Shown here one piece after another: positions 25,490 to 33,403 of a stretch of 64,000 bases of DNA (positions are counted from its first letter, which is position 1; each line of letters begins with the position of its first letter). The notes beneath the pieces were generated by a model. It made no database searches, was not told where the DNA came from, and was given only the letters and a program-made list of their open reading frames with translations. Made by a program: the position numbers and the translations under genes. The DNA is from Muribaculaceae bacterium (lineage in GTDB: Bacteria; Bacteroidota; Bacteroidia; Bacteroidales; Muribaculaceae). The DNA is taken from positions 1 to 64,000 of the forward strand of contig WGUO01000021.1 of the NCBI GenBank assembly GCA_014867205.1, read 5' to 3'.

Positions 25490-25885
25490 ATGGAGTACAC
25501 ACCTGAGAACATACAAACGCTCGGCGAAGACGAGGTGTTTGTCTTTGGGAGCAATCTTGCCGGCATTCATGCCGGTGGCGCAGCAAGCGTAGCACTGAAA
25601 CGTTTTGGCGCTGTCATGGGCCAGGGTGTCGGAATACAGGGGCAATCCTATGCAATACCGACGATGCAGGGCGGCGTGGAGACCATCAAGCCTTATGTCG
25701 ATGACTTCATCGCGCTCGCACGCGAATGGGACCAGACCACATTTTATGTGACGCGAATCGGCTGCGGTATCGCGGGGTTCAGGGATGAGGAGATCGCTCC
25801 CCTCTTTGCCGATGCGATCGACCTCTACAACGTGCGCCTGCCCGAGTCATTCGTCAAGGTGATTCAGTCTATGAAGAAAGAGTAG
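25490..25885 (+). CDS. Macro-domain-like protein (A1S_2505-type phage non-structural family)
   Basis: 131 aa. Motifs VFVFGSNLAGIHAGGAASVAL, YAIPTMQGG and TRIGCGIAGFRDEEI follow the order of a macro-domain-like ADP-ribose binding fold (N-x-x-G-x-H-x-G-G-A and G-x-G-x-x-G). Related proteins occur in phages and scattered in bacterial genomes. Possible roles are binding or hydrolysis of ADP-ribose derivatives; substrate unknown. It has its own promoter and no obvious partner gene. Confidence 0.75.
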   Translation: MEYTPENIQTLGEDEVFVFGSNLAGIHAGGAASVALKRFGAVMGQGVGIQGQSYAIPTMQGGVETIKPYVDDFIALAREWDQTTFYVTRIGCGIAGFRDEEIAPLFADAIDLYNVRLPESFVKVIQSMKKE

Positions 25886-25948
25886 GCAGCCTCATGGATA
25901 ATACATGGATGTGTCATTCGTTATAAAGTCAGTCAATACTTTATCATA

Positions 25949-26470
25949 ATGAAATATTTAAACTGTCTGTTAATTACCCTTAGCCTGCTGCTCTTGGGGT
26001 GCAATAAAAATGACGAGACTCCTCTGGAAATCGGGCTCCCTATTGCCGCTACTTATCTTCCCGCCACAATGGAATTTAATATAAATGACATTGACGACGA
26101 GCAGAAGCACAACATCTTTCATCTTGTCAATAACGAGCATATCGTCAATTCCGTCTCAGAATTGCCGGATGATCCCATAGGGTTCAGCGAGACGTTTCAT
26201 GAAATTAATTTCAGGGAATACACATTGCTGATCAAGTATGTCTTGCACGACTACACCATCGACACATACAACAACAGATACTTTCGCAATACGAAAGAAG
26301 ACACCTACAACTGGTCTGTAAATATAGGCACATCCTCTGATACCGATGTGGATACGGATGAAGAGATGCTTACGAGGTTCGCTATACTTGTCCATAAACT
26401 ACCTGCCGACGCACAGGTCCGGTCTTGGTTCGGTCTGACCAGCATCGGCTGGTATCCCAAAGAAAAGTAA
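25949..26470 (+). CDS. Hypothetical lipoprotein
   Basis: 173 aa. Signal peptide with lipobox LLLGC (Cys18) followed by NKNDE. The mature part is acidic and mixed alpha/beta with no recognised domain (FNINDIDDEQKHNIF, EINFREYTLLIKYVLHDY). It lies 63 bp after the macro-like gene and 10 bp before the HAD gene, so it is probably cotranscribed with the latter. Envelope location is inferred from the lipobox. Confidence 0.7.
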   Translation: MKYLNCLLITLSLLLLGCNKNDETPLEIGLPIAATYLPATMEFNINDIDDEQKHNIFHLVNNEHIVNSVSELPDDPIGFSETFHEINFREYTLLIKYVLHDYTIDTYNNRYFRNTKEDTYNWSVNIGTSSDTDVDTDEEMLTRFAILVHKLPADAQVRSWFGLTSIGWYPKEK

Positions 26471-26480
26471 GATTTTTTAA

Positions 26481-27131
26481 ATGATTAAGACAATTCTTTT
26501 TGATATGGGGGGAGTGATCTTCCTGCAGGACACGCAGGAGGCATTCCGCCGGTTTACCGAGATTGGCGTTGACGCGCGTCAGTATATCGGAGATTATGGT
26601 CAGAAAGGCATCTTCCTTGAACTGGAGAATGGGGATATCTCAGACGAGGAATTTCGTCTCGCGGTCAGCAATCTTGTAAACAAGGACATGCCCTGGCCCG
26701 AGGTTCAGCACTGCTGGCTCGGATTCCTGAAAAGTGTACCGCCGGAGCGGCTGGAGAATCTTCTCAAACTTCGGAAGAATTATCGCGTATGTCTGGCAAG
26801 CAACACGAATCCGTTTATCATGGCATATACCCGTGGCAATGGCTTTAGCGGCGACGGTCACGGCATCGGTCACTATTTCGACAGACTCTACTGCAGTTAC
26901 GAGATGGGTATCTGCAAACCCGACAAGGAGTTTTTCAGAAGGATACTTGAATCGGAGGGGGTTGCTCCACAGGAGGTTGTTTTTGTCGATGACAGCAAAA
27001 AGAACATAGCGGCAGCAGAGACACTCGGCATCAGGGGCTTATGGGTCGCTCCTGATCAGGACTGGATGAACGGGTTGGAAGAGATCCTGAATGACACTAC
27101 TGAGTTCAAGTCAGGTTCTTTCATGTCATAA
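26481..27131 (+). CDS. HAD-superfamily hydrolase, subfamily IA
   Basis: 216 aa. Motif I appears as LFDMGGV: the nucleophile Asp is present but the second Asp of D-x-D is Gly, as in the epoxide-hydrolase/haloacid-dehalogenase-like YihX branch. Motif II is LASNTN, motif III KPDKEFF, motif IV VFVDDSKKN. An alpha-helical cap lies between motifs I and II. YihX-type enzymes hydrolyse sugar phosphates such as glucose-1-phosphate, but the substrate here is open. A strong terminator follows. Confidence 0.88.
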   Translation: MIKTILFDMGGVIFLQDTQEAFRRFTEIGVDARQYIGDYGQKGIFLELENGDISDEEFRLAVSNLVNKDMPWPEVQHCWLGFLKSVPPERLENLLKLRKNYRVCLASNTNPFIMAYTRGNGFSGDGHGIGHYFDRLYCSYEMGICKPDKEFFRRILESEGVAPQEVVFVDDSKKNIAAAETLGIRGLWVAPDQDWMNGLEEILNDTTEFKSGSFMS

Positions 27132-27170
27132 GGCTCCTCAATCAAAAAAAACGACTTCCGGAGATACCAC

Positions 27171-27207
27171 AAAAGACCGCTAACTCTCACCAAGTTAGCG
27201 GTCTTTT
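27171..27207 (+). terminator. Terminator after HAD gene
   Basis: AAAAGACCGCTAACT (27171-27185) pairs perfectly with AGTTAGCGGTCTTTT (27193-27207), with a 7-nt loop. Confidence 0.9.
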
Positions 27208-27226
27208 ATTCATCCATACACCTCCG

Positions 27227-27279
27227 GGTCACCACAACCTTAAGTTCGACTGGACCTCCCCGAGTCAAATGTGGTGACC
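27227..27279. repeat. Inverted repeat upstream of ECF sigma gene
   Basis: GGTCACCACA (27227-27236) and TGTGGTGACC (27270-27279), 33 nt apart; a partial third copy, GATCACCACG, is near 27298. It lies between the terminator and the sigma factor gene at 27385. A regulator-binding role is possible. Confidence 0.4.
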
Positions 27280-27384
27280 TCAGCCAGATTATCTTCTGAT
27301 CACCACGTTGAGATCTAAAATTAAAAATATTATTGAAGAAACCGGTTACGTTTGGCGCCCTTTTTCGTATCCATAATGTAAGCA

Positions 27385-27864
27385 ATGAAAACAGACAATC
27401 TGACATCCTCATTCTTGGCACTTCGTGACAAACTGCACAGAAGCGCTCTGGGATTCCTCAAAAACGACGAGGATGCCAGAGATGCCTTGCAGGACACATT
27501 CTTCAATCTTTGGAGAGACGGAGGTGCCGAAACAGAGACCGAGGCCCGCAACAAGCTGTTCGCCGTACTCAGGAACATCTGTATCGACAGACTCCGCAAG
27601 CCTAAGACTTATCCGCTGGACGAAACCGATACGGACAGTCTGGAAGTCAAGGCCTTCTCTTTCGAGGACATGGATAAGTATGAATCCTTGCTTACAACCG
27701 GACTCACGGATATTCAGAGGCATATATACTCCCTCGTCACACATGACGGTATGGAGTACGATGCAATCGCGGAAACCCTCGGCATGTCAGTCGAAGCCGT
27801 GAGAATGAACATGAGCCGGGCGAGAAAAAAGATACGTGACAATTACAAACAACTCGACAGATGA
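27385..27864 (+). CDS. ECF-type RNA polymerase sigma factor
   Basis: 159 aa. Region 2: HRSALGFLKNDEDARDALQDTFFNLW and NKLFAVLRNICIDRLRK. Region 4: LTDIQRHIYSLVTHDGMEYDAIAETLGMSVEAVRMNMSRARKKI, split here over about residues 95-150. Such sigma factors respond to envelope signals with a cognate anti-sigma factor, here the next gene, which overlaps by 4 nt. The operon continues with a small secreted protein and an outer-membrane barrel, likely its targets or sensors. Confidence 0.9.
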   Translation: MKTDNLTSSFLALRDKLHRSALGFLKNDEDARDALQDTFFNLWRDGGAETETEARNKLFAVLRNICIDRLRKPKTYPLDETDTDSLEVKAFSFEDMDKYESLLTTGLTDIQRHIYSLVTHDGMEYDAIAETLGMSVEAVRMNMSRARKKIRDNYKQLDR

Positions 27865-28370
27865 AAGAGCATGACGTTAAACTGACATTGCAGGAAACCG
27901 AGCAACTCTGCCGTTTGTATATGGACTGCCGACTGACGGTTCTCGAAGAAACCGAACTGCAATACGTGCTTGGGAAAATGCCGTATTCCTCCCCCTGCAT
28001 AGACGAGGTGCGGATGCTGATGGGCGTCTTATGCCCCTCAAAAAATATCAAGACGTCTAAAAAGTCTTTCAGACTCTTCAGGAACAACACTACAATAAGC
28101 ATAGCCGCTTCTTTTGCAGTTTTATTTGCCATAGGAATTTTCCTGCAAATAAGACAACCTGAAAATTTCACCTCGTCTCATTCAAATAGGGATGATCATG
28201 TTTATATCGCTGCATATAGTCATGGCCAACGATTAAATGGAGATAAGGCTGCTGCCGCGACGGAAATTGCAATGGCAAAAGCAGATTCTCTTATGAGATA
28301 TGCTTCACTCGCCGAACGCGACTATATGATGAAAGCCAACGATATAATTTCAGCAACCACAGACAATTAA
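27861..28370 (+). CDS. Putative anti-sigma factor
   Basis: 169 aa. A cytoplasmic N-terminal helical region (about 1-75), one membrane helix (about 76-94, ISIAASFAVLFAIGIFLQI) and a periplasmic tail. Overlap with the sigma gene (ATGA) and topology support an anti-sigma role; there is no FecR domain, so it is a short type. Confidence 0.7.
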   Translation: MKEHDVKLTLQETEQLCRLYMDCRLTVLEETELQYVLGKMPYSSPCIDEVRMLMGVLCPSKNIKTSKKSFRLFRNNTTISIAASFAVLFAIGIFLQIRQPENFTSSHSNRDDHVYIAAYSHGQRLNGDKAAAATEIAMAKADSLMRYASLAERDYMMKANDIISATTDN

Positions 28371-28380
28371 TCCTCTGACA

Positions 28381-28764
28381 ATGAAAAAATATATCTTGAT
28401 TCTTATCCTGTCGTTGATATCGTTAGCCGCTTCCGCCAAAGCGCCTAACCTGCATGTCGAACAGATGTTCAACGGCTCTTACAATACAAATCCGAGCGTT
28501 TCGCTGAATGTTTCCAGAAGTCAGGAGAAATATTTCAGAGGATGCACAATCACAAATAATAAAGGCCTTCTCAATAAAATCTCGCAATTGTTTGAGAAAG
28601 ATTTACCCAAAGCGGTACGTTCACAAGATTTAATATCCAACGGAAAAAGATTCCGTTCCATGACAATCATGAACAATGGTGAGGAGATTTATGTCGGTCT
28701 GAGCTATCATGCGAACAATGGCTGCTATCTCTTTATAAGTGGACCATTGAAAGCATTCAAGTAA
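28381..28764 (+). CDS. Small secreted protein of sigma factor operon (DUF6108-like)
   Basis: 127 aa. Signal peptide (MKKYILILILSLISLAASA) and a small alpha/beta mature domain with VEQMFNGSY and FRSMTIMNNGEEIYVGLSY. Proteins of this size and order follow ECF sigma/anti-sigma pairs in Bacteroidetes; the DUF6108 label is from memory and not certain. Periplasmic location inferred. It lies 10 bp after the anti-sigma gene and 17 bp before the barrel gene. Confidence 0.6.
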   Translation: MKKYILILILSLISLAASAKAPNLHVEQMFNGSYNTNPSVSLNVSRSQEKYFRGCTITNNKGLLNKISQLFEKDLPKAVRSQDLISNGKRFRSMTIMNNGEEIYVGLSYHANNGCYLFISGPLKAFK

Positions 28765-28781
28765 CTTCAATTCATTCAAAT

Positions 28782-30917
28782 ATGAACATACTTCGTATGC
28801 TGCTCTTAGGAGTGGCGGCACTCCCTATGTGCCTTTTCGCACAGGAAAATAACGATTCCATTGCCTCCTCATGGGAAAAAGAACTCGAACTCAACGAGGT
28901 TGTGGTTGTGGCTAAACGTCCGGTTATAAAACAGCAGGATGGAAAGCTCATATATCTTGTGAAGAACGATCCTTATGCCAAAGGTCTTGACGGTATTACC
29001 ATTCTTGATCGAATACCTCGCATCTCCCTCAACAATGGGACAGTATCCATTGCCGGCAAAGGCACTGTCCGTTACATAATCGACGGCATCTTGATGGAAC
29101 TGGATGCATCAGCAATGGCAATGCGTCTGCAAAACCTACGCGCCGAGGAAATCGAAAAAATAGAATTATTGACCACGCCACCTTCTCGCTATGCCGCAGA
29201 GCCGAATGCCGCGTATATTTCCATTATCACACGTAATGAGACACTCGGTACGAAAGGCAACATGTATGGCTCGCTTAACCAAGGAAACAAGTTACGCGAA
29301 TATTTCAGCGGGAGCATCAGCCACACAGCAAGGAAATGGGATATTTCGCTTGACGCAAGCGTCTCGAACTACTATGCCAATAACGACAATTACATGGAAT
29401 ATTCTTTTTCAGACGGTTCGCAGTCTCGTATCTCCTCAACAAAGACTACATCCCATCTGTTTGAATCCGGATTCAATGCCCTGTTCAGATACAAATTCAA
29501 AACCGACATGAATATCGGTGTGATTGCAAACTTCAATTATGAATCCATATCGAGCCAGGGAACAAACCTTACTCAATATGGAGGATATTCTTCAGCATCG
29601 CAATCACGCACTAAATCCAGACCTAATAACTCGCTGACCCTTACCGGCTTCTACGACTGGACTTTCGGCACCAAAGGTGAGTCCATACAGTTGACCTACA
29701 ACTATTTTAACCGTCATAGTCCTACTTTGTCTGACATTACAACTACATATAGTAATAGCCTGGAGGATTATGGTGTCAGTGAAGACGGCAAGACCAATTA
29801 CCGCTTCCATAGCGGGAAAGCCGATTTCAAACTTCCCTACTCCTGGGCGCAATTGGAAGCCGGAATCGCTTATACCGACATCCTCAATTCATCAGACAAC
29901 TTTCTTACTCGAACACCCGGAGCCGGTTCAGAAGCGAATGCATTTGACTATACGGAGCGCATTGCTGCCACCTACCTTACGGCATCACGCAATCTCGGCT
30001 CAGGTTTCTGGGGCAAGATCGGACTTAGATATGAATACACATTCACCAAGGGAATACAAAAATCATTGGGTAAAGTCGACCGTGATAAATATGGTCATCT
30101 GTTTCCGTCCATCAACTTTTCATGGAATAAAGACCGAATTGGCTCGTTCAACATCAGTTATTCTATGGGCATGGGACGTCCTAACCTGTGGGAACTGAAT
30201 CCATTCAAATACTATTCCACTACCGACGAGTATGCCGCCGGCAACCCGGCACTGAAACCGACCATATATAACAACGCCGAAATAAATTACTACGGATTAG
30301 GAGGACTATATGCCGTGCTGTACACATCGTTCGCTTCCGACGCTATCGGCTATATCCGCAGATTTGATGAAAATGGCATTATAAGCACCATGCCTTATAA
30401 TTGTCTCTCGACAAACAAGACAGGATTATATGCCAATTATAAACGCACGATCTTTGACAGATGGGAGATGAGAATAGGCGGTGAGGTGTTCCGAACGACC
30501 TCACATAGTGATGTAGTTGATTTCAAAATAAATCGCATGGAAGATTGGTCGGGCAAATTGGAAGTATCTACAAATATAATGCTCAATCGGCCGAAAACCC
30601 TGATATTCTCAGCCCAGTTAACCCACTTTTTCCCCTGGCAGCAGAATTTGATAAGGTACGAATCCCTCCAGTTGCTGAACTTTTCGCTCCGATACTCATT
30701 ATTCAATAACCGTCTCAATCTGCAGCTGAAAGCAAACGATATATTCGGATGGAACAAGACAAGGTCAAAAGAACAATATGGCAATTATACGATACGTCAG
30801 ACCTTTAACGCCCATACTGCTTATGTCTTGTTTGGAATAAGTTATAGATTCGGACGCGATAAAGTCAACGGCGTATGGCGAGCATCAAAAGAAGAACAAT
30901 CCGGCAGAACAAAATAA
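28782..30917 (+). CDS. Outer-membrane beta-barrel protein (TonB-receptor-like)
   Basis: 711 aa. Signal peptide (MNILRMLLLGVAALPMCLFA), a short N-terminal segment with LNEVVVVAKRPVIKQQDGK, a plug-like domain (ILDRIPRISLNNGTVSIAGKG, RAEEIEKIELLTTPPSRYAAEPNAA), and a long barrel with Tyr/Phe/Asn-rich strands ending GISYRFGRD. It lacks an N-terminal carboxypeptidase-like domain. Last gene of the ECF operon. It may be a TonB-dependent transporter or an outer membrane protein of the OMP_b-brl_3 type; the substrate is unknown. Confidence 0.85.
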   Translation: MNILRMLLLGVAALPMCLFAQENNDSIASSWEKELELNEVVVVAKRPVIKQQDGKLIYLVKNDPYAKGLDGITILDRIPRISLNNGTVSIAGKGTVRYIIDGILMELDASAMAMRLQNLRAEEIEKIELLTTPPSRYAAEPNAAYISIITRNETLGTKGNMYGSLNQGNKLREYFSGSISHTARKWDISLDASVSNYYANNDNYMEYSFSDGSQSRISSTKTTSHLFESGFNALFRYKFKTDMNIGVIANFNYESISSQGTNLTQYGGYSSASQSRTKSRPNNSLTLTGFYDWTFGTKGESIQLTYNYFNRHSPTLSDITTTYSNSLEDYGVSEDGKTNYRFHSGKADFKLPYSWAQLEAGIAYTDILNSSDNFLTRTPGAGSEANAFDYTERIAATYLTASRNLGSGFWGKIGLRYEYTFTKGIQKSLGKVDRDKYGHLFPSINFSWNKDRIGSFNISYSMGMGRPNLWELNPFKYYSTTDEYAAGNPALKPTIYNNAEINYYGLGGLYAVLYTSFASDAIGYIRRFDENGIISTMPYNCLSTNKTGLYANYKRTIFDRWEMRIGGEVFRTTSHSDVVDFKINRMEDWSGKLEVSTNIMLNRPKTLIFSAQLTHFFPWQQNLIRYESLQLLNFSLRYSLFNNRLNLQLKANDIFGWNKTRSKEQYGNYTIRQTFNAHTAYVLFGISYRFGRDKVNGVWRASKEEQSGRTK

Positions 30918-30963
30918 TTGAGTTTTCTGGAGTTGCGGCACAGCCTCCGCGCATTCGTAAATC

Positions 30964-30995
30964 AAGCCTGAGGGACGAACTCAGGCTTCCGCTTT
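30964..30995 (+). terminator. Terminator after outer-membrane barrel gene
   Basis: AAGCCTGAG (30964-30972) pairs with CTCAGGCTT (30980-30988), with only a short T-rich tail (CCGCTTTAATT). Confidence 0.65.
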
Positions 30996-31014
30996 AATTA
31001 CCGGTTGATGTCGT

Positions 31015-31626
31015 TTACGCTTGGGTATTTTTGATAGAAATCATATTTGGTAAATTCAGTTCCGAATAATTAGCATTCATTATAGCTCCATTGGAGTAGA
31101 TAACGCCATTTTGCTCAATTATTCCGTGTTTGGCATGGATATGACCGAAGAGATGTACTTTTAGTCTATGGAGCGACGGAAGTCTTACCAGAATTTCTTC
31201 CGAACCATAGTTGATGTCATCGTCGAAGTCAAGGATTCCATAGGCTGGAGAGTGTGTTATCAAAACATCCGTGTCGTCGGGAATATTAGCATAGTTGCGG
31301 CTCTGGCGGTCCGTTATGCAATCTTCAAGAAACATCGGCACGCCATAGAATTTCACTCCGTCTATCTCAATGCCGGAGTTGCATAGATAATGCACATTGG
31401 CGTCAAGCCCGTCGATATTGGCTCCATAGAGGCAATCATCATGATTGCCACAGATGAAAATTTTGTGTTTGTATGGCAAGTCGCAAAACCAGTTGAGGAA
31501 ATCAATGGCTTCCTGCTCGGTCCCAACCATACAGAAGTCTCCTGAATGAACCACAACATCGGCCTCAGGCAAATCCCGTAGCCGGTGATGGCAACAGTGA
31601 GTATCAGAAAGATGGAGTATCTTCAT
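31015..31626 (-). CDS. Metallophosphoesterase (calcineurin-like)
   Basis: 203 aa. The full di-metal motif set is present: LSDTHCCHH (D-x-H), VVHSGDF (G-D), ICGNHDD (G-N-H-D), LITHSPAYG and LFGHIHAKHG (G-H-x-H). It resembles small cytosolic phosphoesterases of the YfcE/MPPED2 type, so the substrate could be a nucleotide or other phosphodiester. It overlaps the truncated MBL frame upstream by 23 nt and is the last gene of a leftward cluster of accessory genes. Confidence 0.9.
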   Translation of the reverse strand: MKILHLSDTHCCHHRLRDLPEADVVVHSGDFCMVGTEQEAIDFLNWFCDLPYKHKIFICGNHDDCLYGANIDGLDANVHYLCNSGIEIDGVKFYGVPMFLEDCITDRQSRNYANIPDDTDVLITHSPAYGILDFDDDINYGSEEILVRLPSLHRLKVHLFGHIHAKHGIIEQNGVIYSNGAIMNANYSELNLPNMISIKNTQA

Positions 31627-31831
31627 TGGTTAACAAGGTCTTATATGGGAAAATATAGATTCTCTGGGCAGCGGTTTCAGACGATATTTCGCCATACTCG
31701 GTTTTGATTTTCACAAGCGGTCGGACTATAACCATGTCCCAGTTCCAATCCCAGAATCTGGATTTATTTGATTCATATTCGGAGACGCAACCACCAATCT
31801 GGTCAGTGCCGCGATGAACTGTGATTCTCAT
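31604..31831 (-). pseudogene. Truncated MBL-fold hydrolase N-terminus in a chimeric small frame
   Basis: 75 codons. The start MRITVHRGTDQIGGCVSEYE is, from memory, the characteristic N-terminus of a Bacteroidetes MBL-fold metallohydrolase, but the H-x-H-x-D-H metal motif never follows. After residue 21 the sequence changes to SNKSRFWDWNWDMV and stops. It overlaps the nuclease-like gene upstream (29 nt) and the metallophosphoesterase gene downstream (23 nt), so it sits translationally in line and may still be expressed. I read it as a recombination product. Confidence 0.55.
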
Positions 31832-32405
31832 ATATGTATGCCTCCTTTTTAAGAGAATAGACTTTGACAATAACGGAATCTGCTTTATCAAACTTGCTGA
31901 TAAGACTTTCAATCGTTCGGTTGTTTGAATTTTCTACGACTTCAATAAAACATCGCAAGACACTCTCAGAACCTTCCTGTGGATTAATAAGTTTAACAAT
32001 ATCCTTTCGATGAGATTTTTCATCTGCGTTATTTGCTTTGAACTCAATGAGAACTCTTCGAGTAAAACTCCTATCAAAAATCACTAAGTCAAACATCGCG
32101 CTTTGTCCATTATCACTTGTCTGCGGATTATTCTTAAAGTTATATTTATCCAGGCTCGGAGTTTCTATGGAGTATAGCAGTTCAATATCATTTTCTTCAC
32201 AGTATTGGTTGAACACCTCTATAAAAATGAATCTAAGTTCTTGTTCACTAATCCTAAGTTCATTTGAAACCCTATAACGAGGGAAAATTAGCCTTGATAC
32301 ATCGCTTGGTTTTCCCTCTATATTGCATTTATAGATCTCGGCAAGTCGTTTGAACGACTCGTCGATAATATCACAAATGCAAGCATGTAATTTATTCTTG
32401 TCCAT
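31803..32405 (-). CDS. PD-(D/E)XK nuclease-like protein
   Basis: 200 aa. The segment AMFDLVIFDRSFTRRVLIEFKAN contains the Asp ... Glu-x-Lys arrangement (F-D-L-V-I ... I-E-F-K) of PD-(D/E)XK enzymes, seen here at about residues 105-127. The N-terminal half is helical. Proteins like this are found in mobile and defence-related clusters. Nuclease activity is inferred from the motif alone. Confidence 0.55.
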   Translation of the reverse strand: MDKNKLHACICDIIDESFKRLAEIYKCNIEGKPSDVSRLIFPRYRVSNELRISEQELRFIFIEVFNQYCEENDIELLYSIETPSLDKYNFKNNPQTSDNGQSAMFDLVIFDRSFTRRVLIEFKANNADEKSHRKDIVKLINPQEGSESVLRCFIEVVENSNNRTIESLISKFDKADSVIVKVYSLKKEAYIYENHSSSRH

Positions 32406-32424
32406 AATTACAAAGTTAGTGATT

Positions 32425-33123
32425 TTAAGCGGTAATACAAAGCATTTTATCGTAGTTGGCGTCGCCGAGAATCTTTTTTAATTCTTCTCCGGTGATGAAG
32501 TTGCCGCTATCTTCGGTGTAAGTATTCCATCGGGATGTAATCGAAGCGATTTTGTTATCGGGGGTAACTTCAACTGCAATGAGAGAGTAGCCATAGCGGT
32601 CGTGAGGGAAGGCGGTTCCGGGAACGCATGGTGTATCCCACCACTCGTTGTTACCACAGAAGTAGAATCGATTACCGTTTGCTGTTTGGTTTTTGAATGA
32701 TTCTTCTGATATCACAATGCACCAGGATGTCATATCCAGATATTGGCGTGCGTCTTCATAACTACTGATGGAGTCAACGGTATAGTCAAATTCAAGAGCC
32801 GATTCTTCGACAGGGACTTTGGGACAGATTCCAACAATCCCGCAGACTGTATCAGGATCGGCTTCGTTGAATACGTTATCGAAGAAGTCAAATCCGGGTG
32901 TCTTGTCGAGAACCTTCAGGATCAAGCGGACACGACTCACATCATCAGGATTGTTAATGTCAACCAGTCCTTTCATATTCCATAAAAGAATTCCTACACC
33001 GAACTTTGAAAGACGAGACTTCAATTCCGGGAATATGGTCAAATACCTTTCGACCTGTACTTCCGGATCCATTGCCAATTCGGCAAACCACCAATTAAGT
33101 TCTTTTCTGTATCTTTCTTCCAT
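32425..33123 (-). CDS. Hypothetical protein of accessory cluster
   Basis: 232 aa from ATG 33123 (MEERYRKELNWWF). A TATCTTTG element at 33132-33139 lies 8 nt upstream, which supports this start over a frame reaching 33168. Acidic, soluble, Trp-rich, with FYFCGNNEWWDTPCVPGTAFPHDRYG near residue 165 (shown here in parts) and IASITSRWN. No family recognised. Confidence 0.6.
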   Translation of the reverse strand: MEERYRKELNWWFAELAMDPEVQVERYLTIFPELKSRLSKFGVGILLWNMKGLVDINNPDDVSRVRLILKVLDKTPGFDFFDNVFNEADPDTVCGIVGICPKVPVEESALEFDYTVDSISSYEDARQYLDMTSWCIVISEESFKNQTANGNRFYFCGNNEWWDTPCVPGTAFPHDRYGYSLIAVEVTPDNKIASITSRWNTYTEDSGNFITGEELKKILGDANYDKMLCITA

Positions 33124-33297
33124 ATGTGTCGCAAAGATAGTAATGAGATGTCTCAAATTTCGATACATAAGAGAAATTGAATGAAAATTTTACCTGTACC
33201 GTAAAATGCGCCACCCTTGGTGTAATTTTGCGTTCATAAAGTTAGAGATAATTTGTAGTGCGCAGAACGGTTGCGCATCGGTAATCTAACGTTGCGG

Positions 33298-33380
33298 TCA
33301 GTCCGAGTGGCAAGCCACCGCGCACCGGCTTTCAGCCGACATGCGCTCTCGGCTGACTCGCGAGGGCTTCGCCGTTGCGA
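33298..33380 (+). repeat. 83-bp palindromic repeat, copy upstream of rtcB
   Basis: One copy of the unit that begins TCAGTCCGAGTGGCAAGCCA and ends GCCGTTGCGA. Internal hairpin: CAGCCGA / TCGGCTG with a 9-nt loop. It shares its sequence with the three tandem copies at 35341-35589 apart from a few substitutions. It lies in the 280-bp gap before rtcB. Confidence 0.85.
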
Positions 33381-33403
33381 TGTAAATCATAAAACAACAT
33401 GAT

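Noticed and set aside
29191..29511. Alternative frames inside the outer-membrane barrel gene
   Set aside because: Fully contained in the 711-aa gene, which has a signal peptide and barrel features.
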